A DNA stretch of 64,000 nucleotides from Halomonas sp. GT (GTDB lineage: Bacteria > Pseudomonadota > Gammaproteobacteria > Pseudomonadales > Halomonadaceae). Where the stretch lies: assembly GCF_002082565.1 (NCBI RefSeq), contig NZ_CP020562.1, positions 2,604,001 through 2,668,000 of the forward strand, in the 5' to 3' direction. Shown piece after piece: positions 15,801 through 23,173 of the stretch; position 1 is the stretch's first letter; each line of letters begins with the position of its first letter. Made by a program: the position numbers and the translations under genes. The notes beneath the pieces are model-generated. The model saw only the letters and a list, made by a program, of their open reading frames with translations, ran no database searches and was not told the DNA's origin.

Positions 15801-18800
15801 GCTGTCGCCCGACGCATGCGCGAAAGCCGAGGCTTCTTGCTCAACCGAAAAGCGCCAAACCTGCCTAGCCGCACGCCAGACTATACCCTGGTCGAGCACT
15901 TGCAGATGGCCGAACGTATCGGACTGCATTACGGGCCGGCGTTCCAAGCCATTAGCCGTGGCTGGATCGAAGGCGACAGCGTCATAGGGGAAATTACCCT
16001 ATCTGATAGTGTTCAGTCGCAGCTCGATACGCTCCACGTTCATCCGGGCATTCTGGACAGTGCTTTCCAGATGTTCATTCCGCTGCTGGCTCAGCACAAC
16101 GAGTTTGCAGCGCAACTAGCCTTCGTGCCGGTTCGTGTTGGGCGCATCCAGGTTAACGCTGAAGCCGGTGCCCCCGTGTTAGCACGAGCAGTGATGGGTA
16201 AACGCGCGCCCCACTCCTTCACCGCCGACTTCGAACTGTATGACGCTGCCGGGAACGCCGTGGCCGTGCTCAGCGAAACCCGCTTTAAGGCGATTCGCTT
16301 GAACCGCGCTCACCATCAGCACTTTAGCTATCTGGATGTTGAGTTAACGCCCGCCCCGCTAAACGCGACGACGCTTTCGCTGCCAGGCAGTGCACTCGCT
16401 CGACTGGCTGGGCTAAGCAATGCGTTTACCGCCAGCACCGGTCAGCGCTATGCCCAAGAAGTGTCACCGCTACTCGACAGCCTGAGCGAAGCCTTTGCTG
16501 GCGTTAATGTTAACGGCGGTGAAGATCAGCTCGCACCGGAAACCATTTGGCAGTTACTGGTGCAGGATTATCCCGATTATTTTGCCCCTATTCATATGGT
16601 GGGGCGTTTAGGGCTTCACCGTGAGCAACTTAACAGCGGCAATGACACGCTTGAAAGCCTAGGCATTACCACTGAGCACCTAGCAGGTATTAATCGCGTC
16701 CTTATCGGCGAAAATGGCTGGCAAGTATTAGCTGCCGAGCTTGGTGCATTAATGGAAGCCACGCTAGCCACGCTGCCCACCGCTCAGCGGCTGCAGTTGC
16801 TAGAAGCAGGCCCCTGCGCTCCTGCCCTTGGCCAGCGACTGCTCGAACAGTTAGCGAATACGACTATCGCTAAAGATGGGCACCACTACCGTGCCATCAC
16901 CACCAGCGACACGGCTCGCCATCAGGCGGAACAGCTTCAAGAGCGTTTCCCGCTGATGGATATCCAGCCGCTGGAAGATTCGCTGCCGACACTTAGCAAT
17001 GCAGAGAAAGCCCAACTGGCGTTTATCAGCGTAGACGTGACCCAGCCTGAGCGCACCCGCCAGTTGATTGAAGCGTTGCCAGGCCAGCTTGCACCAAGTG
17101 CTCAGGTAATGGTGATCGGTGTTCACCCAAGCCGCTGGCTTGATGATTTACTGGCCACACCCGGCATCGACCAAACCGCCCTGGAACAAGACACTCTCAT
17201 TGAGTGGTTAGCGCAACAAGGTCTCAGCGTTTCACCGCCGGTTGAGCTGGAAGAAAATGGTGCTTACCTATTGCATGGCCAATACGCAGCAGATAATGAC
17301 TCGCTGACACAAACGGCAGCAGAAGCTTACCATTTGATTGTCTCTGACGCTGAGCACGAAGCACTTGCCGCCCAGCTTGCAGAGCGGTTAGGCACCGCCA
17401 ACACATGGCTAACCGTCAGCGATGCCGCTCCGCAAGCACTGTTAAATACAGCGCTAGGAGAGCATCAAGATGCACCTGCCGCACTCAATGTGGTTGATCT
17501 ACGTGGGCTAAAGGGCTGTACAACCGCCGCTCAAACCCAACGTTGCTACACGGCACAGCAGTGGTCACTGGCATTAGAAGCAAGCGGGCTTGAAAGCCTA
17601 GGCAGCCGTGTCACGCTTTGGCTGCCGACCCAGGAAGCCAGCATCGGCGATGACGCCGCGCTATGGGGCTTTGGCCGCTCTCTAGCAAATGAAGCCGTTG
17701 GCCATAGCGTCACGTTGATCGACCTGCCAGATACACCCAGCGATGCGACGTTAAACACGTTTGCAGCGTCACTTACTGCGCCAGATAGTGAAAACGAGCT
17801 GGTAATAACGGTTGAAGGCGAGCGATTTGCGACACGCCTTCGCACGTTGCCTGCGCCTCACCCGGTCAAGCAGGCAAGTGCTGCGCCTCATCAAGCAATG
17901 ACGCTGGGCTTTGCCCTACCAGGGCAATTACGTCAGCTGCAGTGGCGGCCACGCCCACTGCCTGAACTTGGCTCGGATGAAGTGGAAATTCGTGTCAAAG
18001 CGACCGGACTCAACTTCCGCGATGTCATGTACACCCTTGGCTTACTGTCTGATGAAGCGATTGAAAATGGCTTCGCTGGCCCGACTTTGGGGCTTGAGTT
18101 CTCGGGAGAGGTGCTGGCAGTTGGCACCAATGTTAAGCACGTTGCGCCCGGCCAAGCGGTTGTCGGCTTTGGGCCTGCCAGTTTTAGCGATCGTCTCATT
18201 GCCAACCAGCATGCCGTCGCGCCTCTGCCAGAGGGCATCAGCTATGCTGCTGCCGCAACAATTCCCACTACGTTCTTCACGGTGTACTACGCGCTGAAAC
18301 ATCTGGCGCGCCTGGAGCCCGGCGAGAAAGTGCTGATTCACGGTGCCGCTGGCGGCGTTGGTATCGCCGCGTTGCAAATTGCCCAGTGGCTGGGTGCCGA
18401 CATTTACGCCACGGTGGGGTCAGAAGAGAAGCGCGACTTCCTGCGTCTCATGGGTGAAGAGCGCATTTACGACTCCCGCTCGCTGACGTTTGCCGAAGAG
18501 ATCCTAGAAGACACGCAAGGCGAAGGCGTGGATATAGTACTGAACTCGCTGGCAGGCGAAGCGATTAACCAAAACCTCCGTGCCTTGCGCCCGTTTGGTC
18601 GCTTCCTGGAACTAGGTAAACGTGACTTCTATGAAAACACTCATATTGGTCTTCGTCCGTTCCGCAACAACTTAAGCTACTTTGGCATCGACTCTGACCA
18701 GTTGATGAAGGTGCAGCCTGCCCTCACCCAGCGCCTGTTCGGTGAAATGATGGCGCTATTTAACGATGGCACACTCAGTCCGCTGCCATTCACGGCGTTT

Positions 18801-20120
18801 AGTCACAACCAAGTGATTGATGCCTTCCGTTATATGCAGCAAGCACGCCAGATCGGCAAAGTTGTGGTGACCTATGAGCAACCCATTGCACCGCCGCGTA
18901 ACGAACTATTAGGCACCGGCGCTATGACACTCGCTACCGACGCCAGCTATCTAGTGACCGGTGGTTTGGGTGGCTTTGGCCTAAAAACCGCCCAATGGTT
19001 AGTCAGCAAAGGCGCACGACAGCTTGTTCTACTTAGTCGAAGCGGCCCCGCTAGCGATGAAGCCCAGGCCGCGATGACTGCCTTTGAAGCCCAAGGCGTG
19101 AAGGTACTGGCTGCAGCCTGTGATATTACTGATTACGATGCGCTAGCAAGCGTTATGGAACGCGTGCAACGCGAACTTAGTCCGCTGCGTGGCATCGTGC
19201 ATGCCGCAACAGTGATCGACGATGGCTTGATTCGTAACTTAGATGCCGAGCGTATTCAAAAGGTGCTCGCTCCTAAAATCGACGGTGCTCGTCACCTGGA
19301 CGCCCTCACCCGCGACATTGAGCTGGACTTCTTTGTGCTCTACTCTTCGGCGACCACGCTATTCGGTAATCCTGGACAGGCCAATTACGTCGCCGCCAAC
19401 CACTGGCTAGAAGCTTTTGCTGCCCGCCGCCGTGCCGCTGGCCTAGCGGCTACCTGCGTACGCTGGGGGGCGATTGAAGATGTCGGCTTCCTGGCACGCA
19501 ACACGCGCACCCGAGATGCGCTGCAAGAGCGCTTAGGCGGTTCTGCACTTCGCTCGGATGACGCCCTCAACGTGCTTGAGCAAATGCTGCTGACCCCAGG
19601 GCCAAGCCTTGGTGTTCTTGAGCTTGAGTGGGGTGCACTTGCACGCTTCTTACCCACCGCCCAGGCACCACGGTTTAACGAAATTGCCCGCGCCAGCGAT
19701 GATGACGGCAGCGTTGACCACGATGATGATATCAGCGCGCTACTGGCCGACCTCTCGCCGGAAGAGTTGCATAGCACTATTACTGATCTACTGCGTGCAG
19801 AGCTGGCTAGTATCCTGCTGATTGATGAAGAGAAAATCGACATCAATCGCTCGGTGTACGATATGGGCTTTGATTCACTCATGGGCGTTGAATTGATGAC
19901 CGCTATCGAGAACCGCCTAAACGTGCAAGTGCCGGTGATGGTGCTGAGTGAAGCGTCAACGTTGAACAAGCTGGCAGGTGTGCTGATTCAAAAGTTACAT
20001 CAGCATGACAATGATGTTGAAGAAGCGCCACAAGATGCGTTAGCCTCTCTGGCCGCCCGCCACGGGGCGGACGGGCTCAATAATGAGACGGCTTCAACAT
20101 CGACCACCGAGACACCATGA
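12807..20120 (+). CDS. type I polyketide synthase KS-AT-DH-(psiMT/psiKR)-ER-KR-ACP (WcbR-like)
   Basis: A 2437-residue cytoplasmic megasynthase. KS (1-430) has the complete triad C172 (DTACSSS), H307 (EAHGTGT) and H345 (KSNLGHLE). AT (about 520-840) has the nucleophile S619 in GHSVGEVAAAW. DH (about 890-1165) has H920 (DHVVGEGAVFPG) and D1084 (HPGILDSAFQ). A roughly 500-residue middle part resembles a decayed C-methyltransferase (EAGPCAPALG where a SAM-binding glycine motif should be) plus a structural KR half. ER (about 1690-2020) contains HGAAGGVGIAALQIAQW. KR (about 2040-2240) has S2181 and Y2194. ACP has S2357 in GFDSLMG. This full reductive set predicts a saturated chain, made either iteratively or in one step. 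No thioesterase follows the ACP; the alpha-oxoamine synthase gene overlapping its stop (ATGA) is the probable release enzyme. Confidence 0.95.
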   Translation: MTKRVAIIGAAHRFPGTTPETFWQDLQAEKDLVTQVAHDRWSHDAFLHPDKRHPGTSVTFAAGSLGDISGFDAEFFGISPREAANMDPQQRMLLELTWEAMESAGIVPSTLRGSQCGVFVGVASLDYSYRLADDMSAIDASTATGNTSSIASNRLSYVFDLHGPSMSLDTACSSSMVAFHQACQSIRSGETNMALAGGISLHLHPYGFIIFSKASMLSPTGRCQVFDEAGNGYVRSEGAGLFLLKDYDQAVADGDNILAVVAGSAVNTDGHKSGLTVPNPSAQIELMRRAYEQAGISPDEIDYLEAHGTGTAVGDPIETRAIGEALGKHRKTPLLIGSVKSNLGHLETASGVAGLAKALYSLQHREVPATIGIRNLNPRIKFDEWNISVVTKAQALKKQGRLVIGVNSFGFGGANAHVILESAPEKAPTSRQVPDAALPILISARSQEALAANASELASYLRESNHAFYDIAHTLSSHREQHTFGALCFAQTPDAAASALSQFAEGENNGVVTLERLANARGPVFVYDGNGCQWETMGRDLLDSEPAFSDAIDRVDALFQKHGDFSLRDELAGRNQEEASGGRFERTEIAQPALFALQVALTEWLKSKGIMPTAVFGHSVGEVAAAWASGALTLEDAVKVIYYRSFYQGKTRGLGEMTAVAMSAEEIAPWLEKPEFSNISLAGINSPKGITLAGDRDQLSAIEAALSEQSTFAKRLPLDYAFHSPAMDSIKAGVVEALADIRPHTTQIPYVSTVTGTISEGTQLDAHYWWLNIREPVLFDSAATVLIEQGYNVFVEVGAHPILRRYLNESLRQQERSGLVLGTIERHMPGVDGLTRCLGQLLLSGLALDNHHFFPVEGERVLLPRYAWQRTQLWVQGTNDGQGLLSRYYQHPLLGYPLAQQDHTWESQLDTKRQPWLADHVVGEGAVFPGAGFVELTLAAALQQKDTPILDIEELEIRAPLLLDGPNGRTMRLTLDPDDGRLAIHSREPATGSEWQLNAVARRMRESRGFLLNRKAPNLPSRTPDYTLVEHLQMAERIGLHYGPAFQAISRGWIEGDSVIGEITLSDSVQSQLDTLHVHPGILDSAFQMFIPLLAQHNEFAAQLAFVPVRVGRIQVNAEAGAPVLARAVMGKRAPHSFTADFELYDAAGNAVAVLSETRFKAIRLNRAHHQHFSYLDVELTPAPLNATTLSLPGSALARLAGLSNAFTASTGQRYAQEVSPLLDSLSEAFAGVNVNGGEDQLAPETIWQLLVQDYPDYFAPIHMVGRLGLHREQLNSGNDTLESLGITTEHLAGINRVLIGENGWQVLAAELGALMEATLATLPTAQRLQLLEAGPCAPALGQRLLEQLANTTIAKDGHHYRAITTSDTARHQAEQLQERFPLMDIQPLEDSLPTLSNAEKAQLAFISVDVTQPERTRQLIEALPGQLAPSAQVMVIGVHPSRWLDDLLATPGIDQTALEQDTLIEWLAQQGLSVSPPVELEENGAYLLHGQYAADNDSLTQTAAEAYHLIVSDAEHEALAAQLAERLGTANTWLTVSDAAPQALLNTALGEHQDAPAALNVVDLRGLKGCTTAAQTQRCYTAQQWSLALEASGLESLGSRVTLWLPTQEASIGDDAALWGFGRSLANEAVGHSVTLIDLPDTPSDATLNTFAASLTAPDSENELVITVEGERFATRLRTLPAPHPVKQASAAPHQAMTLGFALPGQLRQLQWRPRPLPELGSDEVEIRVKATGLNFRDVMYTLGLLSDEAIENGFAGPTLGLEFSGEVLAVGTNVKHVAPGQAVVGFGPASFSDRLIANQHAVAPLPEGISYAAAATIPTTFFTVYYALKHLARLEPGEKVLIHGAAGGVGIAALQIAQWLGADIYATVGSEEKRDFLRLMGEERIYDSRSLTFAEEILEDTQGEGVDIVLNSLAGEAINQNLRALRPFGRFLELGKRDFYENTHIGLRPFRNNLSYFGIDSDQLMKVQPALTQRLFGEMMALFNDGTLSPLPFTAFSHNQVIDAFRYMQQARQIGKVVVTYEQPIAPPRNELLGTGAMTLATDASYLVTGGLGGFGLKTAQWLVSKGARQLVLLSRSGPASDEAQAAMTAFEAQGVKVLAAACDITDYDALASVMERVQRELSPLRGIVHAATVIDDGLIRNLDAERIQKVLAPKIDGARHLDALTRDIELDFFVLYSSATTLFGNPGQANYVAANHWLEAFAARRRAAGLAATCVRWGAIEDVGFLARNTRTRDALQERLGGSALRSDDALNVLEQMLLTPGPSLGVLELEWGALARFLPTAQAPRFNEIARASDDDGSVDHDDDISALLADLSPEELHSTITDLLRAELASILLIDEEKIDINRSVYDMGFDSLMGVELMTAIENRLNVQVPVMVLSEASTLNKLAGVLIQKLHQHDNDVEEAPQDALASLAARHGADGLNNETASTSTTETP

Positions 20121-21451
20121 CCGTAAAGCGCTCTGAACTGAAACGACAGCTGCTGGAACAGGCACGCAAGCGCCCAACGCCCCGTGCCGCCAGTACCCAA
20201 GCGCCTGCTAACTTAGGCGCTGAGGCCACTCGGACTGTTCCCGAGCGCTTTACACGATTTGATGCCCACCCGGGTTATCAACAGCTAGTCATGATGCGCC
20301 AGGGTGCAAAACAGCTAGGGGTGATAGACCCGTTCTTTAAAGTCCATGATGGCCTCGCGGGTGCTACCAGCGTGATTGATGGGCATGTGTGCCTTAATTT
20401 CGCCAGTTACAACTACCTGGGTTACTCCGGTGACCCACGGGTTGTTCAAGCGGCATCTGACGCCGCAGCTCACTACGGCACCTCCGTCTCTGCCAGTCGC
20501 GTGGTATCAGGTGAGCGCCCTATTCACGGTGAACTAGAGAAAGCGATCGCCAATATTTATGGTGTTGAAGACGCAGTAGCGTTTGTCAGCGGTCACGCGA
20601 CAAATGTGTCTACCCTTGGTTATCTATTAGGCCCGAAAGACCTCGTGCTTCACGACGAGTACATCCACAACAGCTCATTGGTCGGCGCGCAGCTGTCAGG
20701 CGCAAAGCGCATGTCCTTTAGTCATAACGACCCTGCCGCACTCGACGCGCTGTTAAGTCGTCATCGCCATCAATTTGAACGCGTTCTTGTGGTCATTGAA
20801 GGGCTTTACAGCATGGATGGCGACATCCCCGACCTACCCCGCTTTATTGAACTAAAGCAACGCCATCAGGCTTGGTTGATGGTCGATGAAGCGCATTCGT
20901 TTGGCGTCATGGGCGACACTGGCCTAGGCTTAAGAGAGCACTTTGCGATTGACCCAACCGATGTCGATATCTGGATGGGTACGATGAGCAAAACGCTATC
21001 AGGCTGCGGGGGCTATATCGCAGGCAATAAAGCGCTGGTCGAAACACTGCGCTACTTTGCACCCGGTTTTCTTTACAGCGTCGGCATGCCCGCCCAAGTG
21101 GCCGCGCCTTCACTTAAAGTACTGGAATTGATGCCCCAGGAAACCGAGCGCGTTACCCAGCTACAGGCTATTTCGCGCTACTTCCTAGAGCAGGCTCAAG
21201 CGAGAGGAATGGACACCGGCCACAGTATCGGCTCTGCCGTCGTGCCCGTTATTGTAGGAAGCTCGCCGCTCGCGGCTCACCTCTCCCACGCACTGCTTGC
21301 GCAGCACATTAACGTGCAGCCTATTCTGTATCCTGCGGTTCCCGAGAAAAGCGCTCGGCTGCGTTTTTTTCTTTCCTGTGAACACACCAAAGACCATATT
21401 GACCAAACGCTGGATGCACTCGCGCTACTGCTCGCCAATGCCAAAGGGTGA
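20117..21451 (+). CDS. alpha-oxoamine synthase (BioF/serine palmitoyltransferase-like, WcbT-like)
   Basis: A 444-residue fold-type I PLP enzyme. Known chemistry: decarboxylative condensation of an amino acid with an acyl thioester. Seen: NFASYNYLGYSGDPRV (acyl-binding entry), GTSVSASRVVSGERPIHGELE, VSGHATNVSTLG, MVDEAHSFGVMG (the His that stacks on PLP and the Asp), and the Schiff-base K292 in GTMSKTLSGCGGYI. An N-terminal extension of about 60 residues precedes the core. Annotation as 8-amino-7-oxononanoate synthase would be generic; its overlap with a PKS lacking a thioesterase argues that it offloads the ACP-bound chain as a long-chain alpha-amino ketone. The amino acid used is not evident. 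ATG 20117 overlaps the PKS stop by four bases. Confidence 0.9.
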   Translation: MTVKRSELKRQLLEQARKRPTPRAASTQAPANLGAEATRTVPERFTRFDAHPGYQQLVMMRQGAKQLGVIDPFFKVHDGLAGATSVIDGHVCLNFASYNYLGYSGDPRVVQAASDAAAHYGTSVSASRVVSGERPIHGELEKAIANIYGVEDAVAFVSGHATNVSTLGYLLGPKDLVLHDEYIHNSSLVGAQLSGAKRMSFSHNDPAALDALLSRHRHQFERVLVVIEGLYSMDGDIPDLPRFIELKQRHQAWLMVDEAHSFGVMGDTGLGLREHFAIDPTDVDIWMGTMSKTLSGCGGYIAGNKALVETLRYFAPGFLYSVGMPAQVAAPSLKVLELMPQETERVTQLQAISRYFLEQAQARGMDTGHSIGSAVVPVIVGSSPLAAHLSHALLAQHINVQPILYPAVPEKSARLRFFLSCEHTKDHIDQTLDALALLLANAKG

Positions 21452-21454
21452 TTT

Positions 21455-21976
21455 ATGGATGAATTCGAAACCCAAGCAGAGTGGATTAAACCCTGCTGGT
21501 ATGTAATTCAATGCAAAGGTGGTGAGTCATTTCGCGCCGCTGAACACCTCACCAATCAAGGATACGAAGTGTTCCACCCAGTGCTGAACGCCAAACGTAA
21601 GCGCCAAGGCAAGCTTTCACTGGTGACCGAGCCACTTTTCCCCTATTACCTGTTTATCCGGCTGGATCAAACCGTCAGCAACTGGCGGCCAATTCGCTCC
21701 ACCCGCGGGGTACTGCGCCTACTCACCTTTGGCAACACGCCCATTGCCGTGCCAGATGCACTAGTAGACACCCTACGCGCACAGCCGCATCACCAGGAAG
21801 GCAGCCACAGCTACTTCTGCGCAGGGGAAACAGTGACGATCACCGACGGCCCCTTCAAAGATTTAGAAGCCGTCTTCAAACGGTGTAAAGGCGAAGAGCG
21901 CGCTATCGTGCTGCTTAACGTGCTACAACGCCCACAGGATGTCGAGATTTCAGTCGACAACCTACAGAAAAAATAA
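21455..21976 (+). CDS. rfaH: RfaH-family NusG paralogue, operon antiterminator
   Basis: A 173-residue transcription factor. The N-terminal NGN domain is seen as CWYVIQCKGGESFRAAEHL, GYEVFHPVL, and LVTEPLFPYYLFIRLD with the following NWRPIRSTRGVLRLLTFG. The C-terminal KOW domain starts at GETVTITDGPFKDLEAVFKRCKGEERA. Known RfaH proteins bind an ops site in the leader of long surface-polysaccharide operons, suppress Rho termination and recruit ribosomes. Its position as last gene of the 15-kb capsule-lipid operon suggests it serves this operon, perhaps autogenously; I found no clear ops-like GGCGGTAG in the kpsC upstream gap. It starts three bases after the stop of the oxoamine synthase gene. 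Confidence 0.92.
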   Translation: MDEFETQAEWIKPCWYVIQCKGGESFRAAEHLTNQGYEVFHPVLNAKRKRQGKLSLVTEPLFPYYLFIRLDQTVSNWRPIRSTRGVLRLLTFGNTPIAVPDALVDTLRAQPHHQEGSHSYFCAGETVTITDGPFKDLEAVFKRCKGEERAIVLLNVLQRPQDVEISVDNLQKK

Positions 21977-21981
21977 CCCGT

Positions 21982-22009
21982 TGCCCGAGGCAAAACAGCA
22001 CCTCGGGCA
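21982..22009. terminator. hairpin between convergent rfaH and TRAP genes
   Basis: A perfect 9-bp stem TGCCCGAGG / CCTCGGGCA with a 10-base loop lies between the converging stops of the RfaH gene and the TRAP binding-protein gene. There is no strong T run on either side, so it may stall rather than release polymerase, or protect 3' ends. Confidence 0.6.
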
Positions 22010-22017
22010 GGGAAACA

Positions 22018-23079
22018 TCACATGCTCTGGTCAACCACTTCCTCAGCACTCAATCCGTCTTCACTATCGACAGCATCGAGCTGCTCCAAGAAGAAGCCGC
22101 GCGCGGCTTCACCGTTAACACCACGCTCCTTAGCCCCGGCCTCCCACTGACTTGGTAGATCTGCAGCTATTTGTTGGAAACGCTCAAGTTCTTCGGCCGG
22201 CAGCTCCACAAACGTGTTGTCCTGCTCTTTCGCAAACTCGATGCCACGCTCATCTACCACGTCCATCATGTAGCCAAACAAACGAGAAAGTCGTTCTCCC
22301 GACACGTCTTCAATGGCCGCACGATCCTCTTCAGACAGCGAGGCCCATGTATCAGGATTGATGACCATCGAGAAACTCCCCCGATAAAAACCACCCGGCA
22401 TCTGAACGGTGTAGGGCAACACTTCCGCTAGACGAAAACTTTTGAGCCCTTCAAGGGTTAGCATTGCGCCGTCAATAACGCCCTGTGTAGCAGCCTCATA
22501 GGTGCTGGCTGGAGGGAGCGCAACACCGGTAAGATCAAGTGCATTCGAAATGTCCGCCATAATGCCGCCACCGATACGAACACGCTTACCGTCTAGGTCG
22601 TCAAGGCTATCAATCTCTTCGGTAAGATAAAGAGCGCCAGGTCCATGTACCCCAACCCCAATCACCTCAACCCCTCGGTGCTCATTAGCCTCGGCCAGGA
22701 ACTCGTTATGGGTGCGCCAATACGCCACCGAGGCAGACTCGGAAGAGAAGTCCTCAAACGTGGGTAGTTCGGGCAGTTTGGTTAGCTCGAAACGGCCCGG
22801 CATTAATCCATGAAAAAGCCAGGTAACGTCGGCAACGCCATCTGCGATTAATTCCATTTGAGAGCCCGGCGGGCCCATATCGTGAACAACGTTCACAGTG
22901 ACGCGCCCTTCGGTAGCTTCCTCTACCCAACTTCCCCATGTCGGCCAAACAATCGTGTTAACACCGTGATTAGGGCCCGCCCAAGTACTAATCTGCAATT
23001 CAGTCGCGGCGGCGGCATGTTGTAACGTGCCTAATGCCATCAAGGCAGAAAGCGTTGTCAGTGTGGCGAGTTTTTTCAT
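22018..23079 (-). CDS. TRAP transporter solute-binding protein (DctP family), orphan
   Basis: 353 residues from ATG 23079, chosen because AGAGGAC lies nine bases upstream and a clean signal peptide follows (MKKLATLTTLSALMALGTLQ, then AAA). The longer start at 23118 would bury the signal. The mature part shows DctP features: STWAGPNHGVNT, VDPM-like LTLEGLKSF, and LRGKRVRIGG-type DLDGKRVRIGGGIM around residue 165, with the conserved Arg that salt-bridges carboxylate ligands. Periplasmic capture of an organic acid is expected. No DctQ or DctM gene is adjacent; the neighbour upstream is the P450 gene 95 bp away on the same strand, so it may bind a substrate or product of that pathway. Confidence 0.88.
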   Translation of the reverse strand: MKKLATLTTLSALMALGTLQHAAAATELQISTWAGPNHGVNTIVWPTWGSWVEEATEGRVTVNVVHDMGPPGSQMELIADGVADVTWLFHGLMPGRFELTKLPELPTFEDFSSESASVAYWRTHNEFLAEANEHRGVEVIGVGVHGPGALYLTEEIDSLDDLDGKRVRIGGGIMADISNALDLTGVALPPASTYEAATQGVIDGAMLTLEGLKSFRLAEVLPYTVQMPGGFYRGSFSMVINPDTWASLSEEDRAAIEDVSGERLSRLFGYMMDVVDERGIEFAKEQDNTFVELPAEELERFQQIAADLPSQWEAGAKERGVNGEAARGFFLEQLDAVDSEDGLSAEEVVDQSM

Positions 23080-23173
23080 TATTAATGTCCTCTCGTTCAT
23101 TAAAGGATTGGCGTGCAAGGTGCTGCGTTTTAATGTTGTTAGTTGTTGCTTGTTAATTATTAATTGTTAGCCA

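Noticed and set aside
15512..19969. Several antisense frames of 60-190 codons inside the PKS gene
   Set aside because: They mirror the GC-rich codon pattern of the PKS and carry no motifs; shadows of the real gene.
20117..21451. Calling the PLP enzyme a biotin-pathway BioF
   Set aside because: No other bio gene is near; overlap with a PKS gene and the capsule context fit an acyl-ACP offloading enzyme better.
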